Positions 21,792-32,300 of a DNA stretch of 64,000 nt are shown here, in pieces. The stretch is taken from the NCBI GenBank assembly GCA_958009055.1, contig OY253651.1, positions 682,001 to 746,000 of the forward strand, given 5' to 3'. Source of the DNA: Choricystis sp. odSpoLacu1 (lineage: Eukaryota > Chlorophyta > Trebouxiophyceae). The stretch's first letter is position 1, and each line of letters opens with the position of its first letter. Below the pieces are notes generated by a model. The model was not told the origin of the DNA. It saw nothing but the letters and a program-made list of their open reading frames with translations, and ran no database searches. The position numbers and the translations under genes were made by a program.

Positions 21792-21933
21792 CCCACAGAC
21801 GCTCACCTTCATCAACACGCCCCTGGCCAGCGACGCCACGTCCCTGGCCTCTGTCGGCGTGGGCGCGCCGGCGGGCGCAGGCGTCAGTGTGACCGAGGTG
21901 GCGGGCGTGCGCCTGGCGCGCCGGCGCGCGTGA
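21382..21933 (+). CDS. small ubiquitin-fold protein
   Basis: Three phase-0 exons (21382-21489, 21620-21673, 21799-21933) give 98 residues. The pattern fits a ubiquitin fold: a first strand (MRVHVLVD), TTVGDLKRKLHDLAKAGG as the strand-helix unit, APEEMTLTFINTPLASD as the next strands, and a final strand GVSVTEVAG. The tail LARRRA lacks a terminal Gly-Gly, so it is not a conjugated modifier and more likely a stand-alone adaptor. I cannot assign it to a named family. Intron 2 contains the CA repeat 21761-21789. Confidence 0.7.
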
Positions 21934-22057
21934 AGAGAGTGGGGGGAGCGCGTGCCTTTTTGTGATGGTTTTTTGGTGAAGAGTGCTGAAACAAACAGTA
22001 CAAACAGTGACACGTGATCGCAGTCCCCCCCCCCCCCCCTTCGCTTCCTTCCATCTG

Positions 22058-23288
22058 TCACCCCACCCCACCAAACACGGCCGCCGCGGCGCCGCCCCCC
22101 AGAAAGCAGGGCGTCACCACCAGCGCAATGGCTTCTGGTGCGGCCAGGGCGGCGGTGGCGGCCGCCAGGCCGGGCAGGGCTTTTGGTGCCACCTCGGTCG
22201 GCGCACGGCGCGACAGCGCGGCCACCACCAGCGCCGCATCAATGGCGCCAGCAGCAGCCAGCGCATCCCCCAGCGCGGGGCGCGTGTTGACCGTGATGGC
22301 GGCGGGGCACAGCGAGGCGGTGGCGGCTGGGTGGGGGGTGACGACAACGGCGACGCGCGAGGGGGAGACCCCCCCGCGCGCCAGGGCGGTGGCAGCAGCG
22401 GCGGCGGCAGCGGTGGAAGCGTCCCCGATGGCGGTGGACGTGGCCAGCAGGCGGGCCAGCGGGGGGGGGGGCGCCCCGTCTGGCGCCCTGGCGTTCGACG
22501 ACAAGAGCAGCTGCACCCTCTGCAAGCGCGCGGCTGCTGTTGCCGTCGCCGCCACCGCCACACAGCACCGCCGCCAACGCTGCCAACGCGGGTGCGCTCA
22601 CACACGCTTCCGCGCCCCCCGCCAGCACAGCGTCTGCGCCGCCGGCGGCGGCCAGCGCGCGCGCGGCGGAGGCCAACGCCGCGAGCCCTGCGCCACACCC
22701 CGCGGCAGGCGCCGCCAGGGGCCCCCGCAGGCCGCGCCCGATGCTGACGTGCCCGGCCGCCATGTTGGGCAGCACGCGCGGCACAAAGTAGGGCCCGAGA
22801 CGGCGCAGGCCGCCGCGCGGCGCGGCGGCCACGGCGGCGCCCGCGGACGCGAGTTCTTCAAACCCGCCTAGAGCGTTGCCGATGGCCACTCCAATGCGGG
22901 AGTCGCCGTGTCGAGGTAGCTTCGCCTGCCCTGCAGCCTCCCCCGCCGCCGCGTCGGCCAGCAGCGCAAATCGCGCGGCTCCGCGCGCCGCGCCAGCAGA
23001 TGCAGGGGGAGAATAACACGGCGGCCTCGCGTCCAGCGCGGCATCCGACACCCGGGCCACGCCAGGCAGGGCGCCCGCCTCGATGAGCTCGATCCTGTGG
23101 CTGTAGTCGGCGCCCAGATCGTCGACCGTCGCGGCGCGCGGCGACACTTCGCCGCGCGCCAACGCGGCCAACGTGGTCGCCACGCAGCCGCCCAGCGGGG
23201 TGACGACACCGATGCCGGTGATGATGAGGGGGGAGGGGCAGAGGGAGGTGGTGGAGAGACGGCGCAGCAGGGTGGCGGGGCGGCGCAT
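22058..23288 (-). CDS. beta-ketoacyl-ACP synthase-like protein, possibly catalytically degenerate, mitochondrial
   Basis: The N-terminus MRRPATLLRRLSTTSL looks like a mitochondrial presequence. The ketosynthase fold follows: LIITGIGVVTPLGG, GNALGGFEEL, PYFVPRVLPNMAAGHVSI, PAAGCGAG (nucleophile-Cys region), ADAVLAGGAEACV and a C-terminal GGGAAAAVFGG in place of FGFGGTNA. The frame breaks at the run 22461-22471 (sense C run, net +1). The span of 1231 bases corrects to about 409 residues. Aligning by eye, the family's KSMTGHLLGAAGA becomes NTRPALGDALAAAGA, so the catalytic Lys and second His seem lost. A His remains at VVVTPHPAAT where NAHATST is expected. It may be a KAS-derived non-condensing partner, or a decaying gene. 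Convergent with the ubiquitin-fold gene. Confidence 0.75.
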
Positions 23289-23535
23289 TGGGCGAGGGAA
23301 AAGCGACGGCGGCGCGCGGCTAGGCGGGGCCGGGCGGCGCCATTGGGGACAGAGTGGGGGGGGGAGAGATGCGCACACACAGCAGGGGAGAGTGGGTGGA
23401 TCACACACAAGCAAAAAGGCAGTGCTTTACTACCAAAACTCTCACTTTTGTTTCTGAAAAAACGCGACATAAAGAAGGCTGTGGACGACTCTTTCCGTGC
23501 CTCTAGGTTTATGGTAGTGGGAGCCCCCCCTCTCT

Positions 23536-23562
23536 GGTGTGCCCCCCGAAGGGGGGCACACC
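23536..23562. repeat. perfect inverted repeat, 12-base arms, GAA loop
   Basis: Arms GGTGTGCCCCCC and GGGGGGCACACC. It lies between the ketosynthase start (23288) and the end of the ShKT protein gene (23671), 109 bases past the latter's stop. It is a candidate 3' UTR hairpin. Confidence 0.85.
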
Positions 23563-23670
23563 TCGTCGTACACACGAGCGGGGGGGCGAGGAGAGGCCCA
23601 AGAAGTTTAGGGGGGTAATGAAATCATGTGGAAGGAAGAAAACACACACACACACACTCAAACACACACA

Positions 23671-26341
23671 TCACCCGGCAATCTTGCCGAGCCCCGCCTT
23701 CAACGACCCCAGGGCCGACTTCTTAGCCTGCAACGCGGCCGCCAGCTGCTTTTTCTTGGCGGCCAACAGGTCGGAGTCGCTTGCCGCCGGGTTGGCGGCC
23801 GCGCCAGCGACGGCCGGGTTGGCGGCCGCCGCCCCACCACCCAGCAGCGGGTCCAGCACACCCGGCGTAATAATGCCCAGGTTGGAGCGCGGCACGGCGG
23901 GGGAGGGGCCGGGGGACGCCGGGTCGGCGGGGGGGGCCGGGTCGGCAGGAGGGGCCGGGTCGGCGGGGGGCGTGTCGGGGGGCAGGGGCGCCCCCGGGTC
24001 GTCCCCAGGCACGGTGGGGAAGTTGAAGAAGTCGGACGACGGCGCCGCCGCGGCGGGCGTGTCGGTGGGGGTGGGCGTGTCGGCGGGCGTGGTGGGCGGC
24101 GCGGGCGCGCGCCCCGCGCCGCGCACGGCCGCGAGCGCGGGCGCGGACGCGCAGCGCTGGCAGGACGCCGCGCAGAACACGCCCCGCATCCACCACTCGC
24201 CACACTTGCCCCACGCCGCTTGCTCAGCACACGACGCAGACATGCCGGGGGCGGGCACGTCCAGGGAGCATTCGACGGGGGGGGTGGACGAACCGCAGCG
24301 CCCGCAGGAGAGGTTGCACCACCCCTGCAGCCACGGTTGGCCACAGTTGCCCCACGCCGCTTGCTGAGCGCACGTGGCGTCGTTCAACAGCAGGCGGCGG
24401 CCCGCGGGCGTAGGCACATCAGCGCCGCAGCCAGACCAGGTTTGATCGTAGCTGGTGGTGGGCGCTGGCGCGGGGGGCGCCACCGCCTTGCACCGGTCGC
24501 AGCTCTTGGCACAGAACGCGCCCTTCATCCAGCTCTCGCCACACTGGCCCCAGGACGCTTGGTCGGGGCAGGACGCGGTGGCGCCGGGGACGGGGGCGTC
24601 GACAGAACAATCAACCGCGGGGGCTTCCGCACAACCGCCGCACGACCGGCCACAGTAGCCCGCCATCCAGTCCTGCCCACACTGGCCCCACGCCGCCTGC
24701 TGCACACAGCTGGCGGGGGAGTTGGGGGGGGGGGTGTCGGCGGAGCAGTCGGCCGGCTTGCGCGGCGGGGCGGGCGCTGTGCGGGTCGGAGGCGCGGCAC
24801 ACCGGTTGCAGCTTTTGGCGCAGAACGCGCCCTTCATCCAAGATTCGCCACACTGGCCCCATTTTGCCTGATCGGCGCAGGAGGCGGTGGAACCAGGCAC
24901 AGGAATGTCGACGCCGCAATCAATCGCGGGAGGGTCGGCGCACGCGCCGCACGAGCGGCCGCAGAAGCCCTGCATCCAGTCCTGGCCGCACTGCCCCCAT
25001 GCAGCTTGTTGGGCACAGTTGGTGGGGGAGTTGGGGGGGGGGACGTCCGCAGAGCAGTCGGCCGGCGCGCGCGGCGGCGCGGGCGCTTTCCTCACAGCGG
25101 CCGGCGGCGGCGGCGGCGGCGGCGGCGACCCGCACCGCCCGCACACGCGGTTGCAGTGGCCCCGCATCCACAGTTCGCCACACTTGCCCAGGTCGGATTG
25201 TGCCGCGCAGGAGAGGGAGGATCCAGGGGGAGGGACATCCGCGTCGCACCCCGTCCAGTCGGTGTTGAAAGAATTAAAGGGGGTCACGGGTTGCGGCGGC
25301 GCCGGCGTGTCGGCCGGCACCGGGGGCGGAGGCGCCGGCGGGTCCGTCGCCGCGGGCGTGTCGGCCGGCGTGGCCGGCGTCAGCGGGGGCGGCGGGTCGG
25401 CCGCGACGACGGGGGGGGGGCGGCGCGGGCGCCTCAAAGGGGATGGCCACCGGGGCGGCCGCGCCGCCGACAAAGGGCAGGGCGGGGGGCGGGGGAGACG
25501 CGCCGTCGCCGTTGCCGTGGACGATGCCCTGTGGAGCGTGGGGGTGGGGGTGGGGTGAGAGAAGAGGGGGTGGTGGAAAGCGCGAGCCGCGCGAGCGGGA
25601 GAGAGGCAAACCCCCGAGACGGTGTGTTTCAACCGCACACACGCGCGCGCAACACACAAACTCACCCGCAGCCAGCCCAGCAGGGTGTCGGGTTTCTGGG
25701 TGTGGTGGTGGGAGGGACAAGGCGTGTGAGAAGCGGGGACCCAGCGCGCGTGCGTTTTTCAAAACGCCCGCCACGGCAGCGCGCGCGTGGGACGCGCCAA
25801 TGTGCCCCCTCTGCCGCACCCTGCCCGCCCCTCCTTGCCCCCCCCCCTGCCGCTCGACACCGCGCGCAACACGTGTGGTGCACAGCCCCGGGTGCGTGAA
25901 ACCGCGTGAGCGCGAGCGCGGCGCACCCCAGTGCAGCGCCGCGGTCGTGTCACGACCGCGGCGCTGCACTAGCCACAGGGTTCAGCCGATGCGCAAGCGG
26001 GGGGGGCGTGGCGCGCGCACCGTGCCCGCAATTGGTGTACCGCCTCCCTGAGCGCACGCTGTGTAATCACCACCACGCCCCCACCCGCGTTCGAGGCGCG
26101 GGCACGAGGGCTGCTGCCCGCAGGAGCGCGCAGCGCGCGCGAGGCATGCACCCCCACCACACACACACCCTCTCCCCCACTGCACACTCACCGCCGCGTC
26201 CGGCGACGCCGCGTACGCCACCAACGCGTCCATCCCAGGGTCGGGGGCCACCGCTTCCGGGGCGGCCAGGGCGGGCGCGACCGAGGACGGGGCGGCCGCG
26301 GCCGCGAGCGCGAGCAGCGCGAGCGAAATGGCGACACGCAT
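23671..26341 (-). CDS. secreted Pro-rich protein with seven ShKT-type Cys domains
   Basis: Exons 26341-26192 (signal peptide and mature N-terminus), a 30-base micro-exon 25695-25666 (KPDTLLGWLR) and 25528-23671, about 678 residues after correcting one net +1 break at the run 25411-25420. The signal peptide is MRVAISLALLALAAAAA. A Pro/Thr/Ala-rich region precedes seven six-Cys domains of ShKT pattern (C-D-P, then SC..QA.WGQCG..WM.G.C..SCG.C) between about 25250 and 24150, spaced by Pro/Ala linkers suited to hydroxyproline glycosylation. Domains 2 and 4 match each other best, as do 3 and 5, which indicates duplication of a two-domain unit. Domain 6 carries an RRLLL insert. The C-terminus is a Lys/Ala helix (AAKKKQLAAALQAKK). 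ShKT domains occur in many extracellular eukaryotic proteins, including algal ones. A matrix role is inferred; nothing here points to an actual toxin. Confidence 0.85.
25930..25970. repeat. 41-base perfect palindrome (20-base arms, 1-base centre)
   Basis: The left arm AGTGCAGCGCCGCGGTCGTG (25930-25949), a single T (25950) and its exact reverse complement (25951-25970). It sits in intron 1 (26191-25696) of the ShKT protein gene. It is the longest perfect inverted repeat I found in the window. Confidence 0.95.
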
Positions 26342-26375
26342 TGGGGGGAGAGAGGGGGTGCCTCGGGTGTGTGTC

Positions 26376-26411
<36 letters not shown>

Positions 26412-27417
26412 CACGCGCGCAGCCAGGAGTGTACAGGTGTGGAGAAGGGCGGCTGTGGTTGCGGGGGAGGGGGCAGCCCACAGTCGCGGCTGGGGAGAAG
26501 AGGAGTGAGGAGACAACGCGCGGCTGCCGCCTCTGGTCTCCCGCTGCGCTGAGAGGCTTCTCCCTCTCCACACCCTCACACAGCCCCTCTTTTTTTTCTC
26601 TGCGTCGCGTGATACTCCAAAACGGTAAATTTGCAAAACGGGTGGGCGTTTGCGAGGGGCGGCGGGGGGGGGGGGGGGGAGGGGGGAGGGGGCACGGCGG
26701 CGCGCGCTGGGGAAACCAGCACGTTTCCCCACACACACACAGCGTCCCCCTCCCCACCCTCACACACACGCGCACCAGCACCAGGCAGCCCGTCGGGGAA
26801 AAAGAAAGTTTTTTAAGTGCTTTTTTTGGAAAGGACGGGGGAAGGAAAAAAAGTGGAGTCCGCGCACCAGCAGCCAGGGGAAAAGGGGGGGGGGGGTTTC
26901 TTGTTCAGAGGGGGTCAACGGCGTGTCGCCAGTTTCGAAGGGAGGTGTGTGTATTCGAAAAGGTTTGTGTCGTTTTTTTTTTTTTTTGAGGGTGGGGGGG
27001 GGGGGAGGGGGCGGGCGCAAAAAAACGCGGGGGGGGGCGGCGCGTGTGGGGGGGGGCCAGGGTGGCCCCCGCACAACGCAAACACGCCCGCAGCATCGCG
27101 CGCACACTGCATTTCTTGTGTTGATTCCCACGCAAACACCACAACGAACGAAAAAAAAAAGGGGAGCTTTTTTGTTTTTTTTGTGTCGGAACCATCGAGA
27201 GAAAGAGTCCGGGGGGCAGCAGCAGAACAGAGGACAAACGGGAAGGAAGGGTGTGAAAAAAAAAAACAAGGACATGCGGGTTGTGTGGTTGTGGTGTGGT
27301 TGTGTGGCAGTGTGGGGGGGGGGGGGGGAGGGCGGTGGAAACGTTTCAACTGTCACCCCCCCCCCCCTCCCCCACACGCCATCACAAACAAACTCGCCCC
27401 CCAGCGCGCAGTTTTCT
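26342..27417. other. 1.08-kb low-complexity spacer
   Basis: I see no gene. It contains a TG microsatellite (26377-26410), long G runs (26667-26679, 26994-27005, 27316-27328), T/A runs and purine-rich stretches. It should include the promoter of the ShKT gene at its left end and the 3' UTR of the sequon-rich gene at its right end. All apparent long frames here have the composition of simple sequence. Confidence 0.6.
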
Positions 27418-28860
27418 TCAACCCCACGTCGTCTTGTTCAGCTTGGCCGTCATCGTGGGCAGGGACGCGATCAGCGCCGTCTTGTTGACGGTGGGCATCG
27501 ACGCGATGAGCGCCGTCTTGTTGACGGTGGGCACAGCCGCCAGCGTCGCGTTGAGCTTGGCCGCCTTGGCGGTCAGCGTGGAGTTGAGCACCTTGGCCTT
27601 GTTGGCCAGGGTCGCGTTCAGCACGCCCGCCTTGCGGGCCAGGGTCGCGTTCAGGGCGGCCTTGGTGGCGGTCGCCTGGGTGGCGGTCGCGTTGATCTTG
27701 GCGACCGACTTGTTCCACGCCGCGGTCAACGTGGGCGTCGGGTCCACGTACGTCACCGTCAGGTTCTTCTTGGCGGGCTTGGACGCGTTCCAGGCGGCGG
27801 CGTAGGGCGCCAGGATGGCGGTCAGGTTCTTGGGCTTGAGCGCAGACGCGGACGCCGCCGACTTGAGCGCCACCTTGGTCGCGTTGAGCTCGGCCAGCTC
27901 CTGGGTCCAGTTCTTGGCCGCGAAGGACGCGGTCGGCAGGAGGGCGGTCTTGTTGATGGTCGGCACGGCGGACGCCTTGGCGGCCAGGGTGCGGTTGATG
28001 GAGGCCGCCTTGGACGCGAGCGTCGCGTTCCAGGCAGACGCTTTGGCGGTCCAGTTGGTCTTGGGCACCGCGGCCGCGGCCAGCAGCTTGGTGTTGTTGA
28101 CCATGGTGGCGGCGGAGGTGGCCAGGGTGGTCAGGTTCTTGGTGGGCTGTGGTGTGGTTGAGTGGGAGGGGGGTGGGAGGGGTGGGTGTCGAGCGCTGGG
28201 GTTACGCGGGAGCCTGTTTTCGCGACAGGGTTTTGGCGAGCCCTCCAAACCCGCACACCCTCTCGCTCGGGCCCACCCCGCGCGCGCCCCGTTTTAGCCC
28301 GCGTTCGCCCCCCACCGCTGTTGCACGCCGCTGACAGGGCGACGGGAGCGCAATCGGTGCGGGAAGGGACAGCCGAAGTTGTGTGCTTCGCGCAATGCGC
28401 GCACCGCCCGTCTACAGAGCCGCCCGCCCCCGGCTGGCGCGGCCGACGCTCGCAAGTGGTGATGGAGGAGCCAGCCACGGCCGCTCGAGGGGCGGCGGCG
28501 GCGATGAATGCGCGGGGGAGCCGGGGCCGGGGGGGGGGACCGCACGCTGGCGCCAAGCGACCCGGCCGCGCGTTTCAAACACCGCAAGGACGCGCGTGGC
28601 CCAGGGTGGGCCCGCCCCCACGCCCCGACCGCCGCAGTGCGCGCGGACTGATCCCCAGCGTCGTCGCAGAGGGGAGTTGCCCAGGCGGGCGGGCAGGGTG
28701 GCACGTGCGCGAGCGCGGAGACCCCATCGTGGCGCCGCGCGCGCGCGCGAACACCCGCGCCGCTCTCGCCCTTGACCCCCGCCCCCCCCGCTCCCACACT
28801 CACGTAAGCCATGGCCGAGACGGCGAAGGCAGCAACGAGGACGACAGCGAAGCGGGACAT
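27418..28860 (-). CDS. secreted sequon-saturated protein (20 N-glycosylation sites in 242 residues)
   Basis: Two exons, 28860-28804 and 28146-27418, join in phase 0 to 261 residues. Exon 1 is exactly the signal peptide (MSRFAVVLVAAFAVSAMAY); the 657-base intron falls at the cleavage site. The mature part is Ala/Lys/Thr/Leu-rich with 20 N-x-S/T sequons and no cysteine. Its last third is a regular helical repeat: NATLARKAGVL, NATLANKAKVL, NSTLTAKAAKL (11 residues each), then near-identical PTVNKTALIASM units. No known domain is seen. The pattern predicts an amphipathic rod with N-glycans on one face, a possible wall or matrix glycoprotein or a cryoprotectant-like surface coat. That role is inference. 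The large secreted protein at 15589-20153 has the same repeat type. Confidence 0.82.
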
Positions 28861-29367
28861 GGTGGCGTAGTTCGGAGGGCGAATACGGCGGAGAGGGCGA
28901 AAAAGCAGGTGGCAGTTGTGAGCGAATTGGGCTGCGCCGCAAAAGGTTTTGCTCCAAAAAAAAACATAGCGCGCCCAGTCCAGTTCACCGACACTATGGC
29001 CCTCCACACCGCCCCAGCAGCCAACCTAAAACAAGTCGGATCGCGTGCCGGGGGCGGGGAGGGAGGGAGGGCGGTGGTGAGGGGGGGAGGGCGCGTGTTG
29101 GTGTCAGGCTGCCACGACGAGCGGTGGAGGCGCGCCTCGGGAGAGCGCCAACACGTTCCCCTCTTGGCACGCCCACACACACACACCAACGTGCAACACC
29201 CCCGGCCCCACACACGACACGCCGTGCTCCCCCGCACCAACACTGCTCCCGTGTGTTTGATCGAAGTCCGGTTGTGCGTTTGAACAGGGTTTTTTGACAC
29301 GCGTTTTTTCGAGAGTCGGCCGAAACAAACCATGAAACAGCAGGCGGCAGCTCCCCCCTCCCCCTCT
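28861..29367. other. 507-base spacer
   Basis: It contains the promoter of the minus-strand sequon-rich gene and the 3' end of the helicase gene (also minus strand). It has CA-repeat-like and G-rich stretches. No gene seen. Confidence 0.5.
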
Positions 29368-32300
29368 CTAGCCGCCCAGGTCCACCCTCGCCTCCCCCTC
29401 CCCATCCACATCACCCTGGTTTCGCGGGTACGGAGACACGCCCGCGCCCAGCACCGCCAACGACGCCAGCCGCGCGGCAGCGGCCTCGAGCGACGCGTCC
29501 CCACCGCCGCCACCACCACCATCATCGTCGCTGCACCCGCCGTCCCCGCCGCCCACGGCGGCAGCGAGTTCTGCGGCGCCGGCGCCCACGTAGGCGCCTC
29601 GACCGGCGGCGTGGCGCAGGAACTCGGACCACGGGGGAGGGGCGCCGCGGCCGCCACCACCCCGCCCGCCACCCGCCCGCCCTCCACCGCCACCGCCACC
29701 GCCTGTCAACAGGGCGACCGGGTCGCCCACCACCACGACCAGGCGCCGCGCCCGCGTGATGGCGACGTTGAAGGCGCGTTCGTCGTGCAGGGCGGCGGCC
29801 AGGGGGGGGGGGGGGCGGGCGCGTCCCCGCCGCGACTGTGGAGCACAGCACGAAATCCGCTTCCTGCCCCTGAAAGTCGGCCACCGTGCCCACGCGCACG
29901 GACGCCAGACCGCACGACCGCAGCAGGGAGCGCACCGTGCGCGTCTGCAGGCGGGTGAGGCAGATGACCGCCAGGCGGCGAGCGACCGCAGCGGCGGGCG
30001 CGTCGGGGGGGGCGGCCGCGGCGGCTGCAGCCCAGCCACCCGGCAGCGACGCACCCGTGGCGGGGGATGACGCCGCGGCGCGTTGTTCGGACGGGTCGCC
30101 CGCGACAGCAGCCACCAGCCTCCGCACGAGTTGGCACACGGTCGCCGCTTCCAGCGGGTTGTGGGCTGCAGCGCCGCCGCCGGGGGCGACCGCGTCACCG
30201 CGCACACCCACAAAGACGCAGGGGGAGGCGGCGGCCGCCGCGGCGCGCAGGGACGGCGGCAGCGCGCTGCTGTCGCTGGGCGCGCCACCCCCACCCCCGC
30301 GCACAGCCACCCCGAACGCGGCCCCTGGCGCCCACCGGGGCACGGCCAAGGCCGCAGGGTCGCGCACCGCGGAAACCAGCGCCCCCCCATAAAACAGGCG
30401 GTTGGGCAGGGCGATGAGGGAGGGGGGGGCACGGTAGGTGCGGCGCAGCATCGCAGATGCGGGGGCCAGGCCGCCCCCCTCACACCGCTCCGCCTCCACC
30501 GCCGCCCTCGCCAGCCAGCGTTCCAGGAGGGACACGCCCAGGCCGGCGGCTGTGGCCGCGGGGGAGGCGAGGGAGGGGCCGAGTTGGCGGGGGTCGCCAA
30601 CCAGCAGCGCGCGCGCGGGGCGGCCGCGCGGGCCGCGCGCCAGCACCAGCGGCGCCAACGCGTCCGGTGCCGCCGCTTGAGCGGCTTCATCAATCAGCAC
30701 GTGGGTGAAGGGGGCGCCCAGAGGGAGGGTGGTGGCGGAGGGGGCGCCATCAGCCGACCGGGACGGCGCGAGCCAGCGCGCGGCGGCGGCGCACGTCGCG
30801 ACGACCGCGCGCGCAGCGTCCACCGCGGCCTGGGCCGGCCACTCGAACGCGCCCGCGCCGGCGGCCAGGGTGCAGTAGGGCAGGGCCTCCGTCAGAGCTT
30901 GGGCGGGGGGGCGGGACGGGTCGACCGCGCGCAGGAGGGCGGGGCGGCCGGCGCGAGCGTGGCGCGCGGCCAACGCGGCGCCCAGCGCCGCCGCCAGCAC
31001 GTCGGCCGAAAAGTCGCGCGGTGCAGCCAGCAGGACGCGTGCCGACGGGTCCTCCAGGGCACGCAGCGCAGCCTCCACGATGGTCGTGGACTTGCCCGTC
31101 CCGGGCGGCCCAGCGAGGGCAAACACGCGCGCAAAGGTGGGGTGGTCGTGGTGGGCGGCGTCGTCGCCATCACCCTCACCCCCCCCGCCCCCCGCCCCCA
31201 GCAAAAAGGCTTCCACCGCCAGCTGTTGCTCCGGGTTGAGGGGTCTGGGGCCCAGGGTGGGGGCGCGGCGGGCGGCGGCCAGGACGTCGGCGATGGTCGG
31301 GCGGGGCAGGACCGGCAGCGCGGCGCCGGGGAGCGCGTCGAGGGGGGGGGAGGCCGTCGTCGTCGGTGGTGGCGGCGGCGGGCGCGTGGGGCGGCGGCGG
31401 CTTGGACGCCACCCGCCCCCCTCCCACAGGCGGCACCAGCGCGTCCACCGCCCCTGGCACCGCCAGGGCGGCGTGGGCGGCGTCGAAGCGGGTGCGGCGG
31501 GGGGCGAAGCGAGCGTGCACGAGCAGCGGGGCGGCGGGCGCGTCGCCGCTGCCGCCTCCAGCCGCTGCCGCCACCGAGCGCAAGCTGGCCGCGTGCGCCG
31601 CCCACCTCGCCAGCATGGTCGCTGCGGCAGCCGGCACGTGCAGGAGCACGTGGGGGCCGTCGACAGCGACGACCGCGCCCACCGCCTCGGCGCGCGGCGC
31701 GGGGGAAGGCCGCACGTGCACCCAGTCCCCAAACGTGAGGTCGGGCGCCCCCTCGGGCGCGCCGGGAACCAGAATCTCGACCAGGGCGCCACTTATAGGG
31801 TGGGCCAGGAGGGCTGTGAGGGTCGGTCCCCGGTAGATCCTGTGCGGGTGGGTGCCGCCCCCGCCCCCCTGCGGTGGGGTCACCGTCCCCGGGGGCGGGG
31901 GCGACGCCTCCCGCCGCCGCCGCCCCCCCTTTTTGGTGGGGGTAGTGGCCTCCAGCAGGGCGTCGGGCGGGGTGTCGGTTGGGACATAGCGCGCGCCCGC
32001 GACTGGCCAGGGTGGCGTCGCCACAAACCGCAGCGGCGTGTGGAACACGTCTCCCTTGCCTGCGTCCGCCTCCACCGCCCCCTCCTCCGCCACCAGGGCG
32101 CGCGCCAGGGCCGCCGCCAGGCCGGCGGGTGGCAGGCGGTGCAGGCGCGCCTTGGCCGCGGTGCCGACAATCGAGGCCGCGGCGGGGGGCGCGCCCGGGT
32201 GCGCGCGGCGCGCCCGCCGCGCAAACCAGGGCCACCACCACGCGCCGTCCGCCAAGGAGGGCAGGCGGGCCGCGACCGCCGCTTGAGTCGGGGGCGCCGC

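Noticed and set aside
23671..26341. ShKT domains as evidence of a toxin gene
   Set aside because: ShKT modules are widespread in extracellular enzymes and matrix proteins; seven copies on Pro-rich linkers with a signal peptide fit a structural or adhesive role.
26342..27417. Long open frames in the G-run-rich spacer
   Set aside because: They encode only Gly, Arg, Thr, His and Cys tracts from microsatellites and homopolymers, typical of simple sequence in a GC-rich genome.
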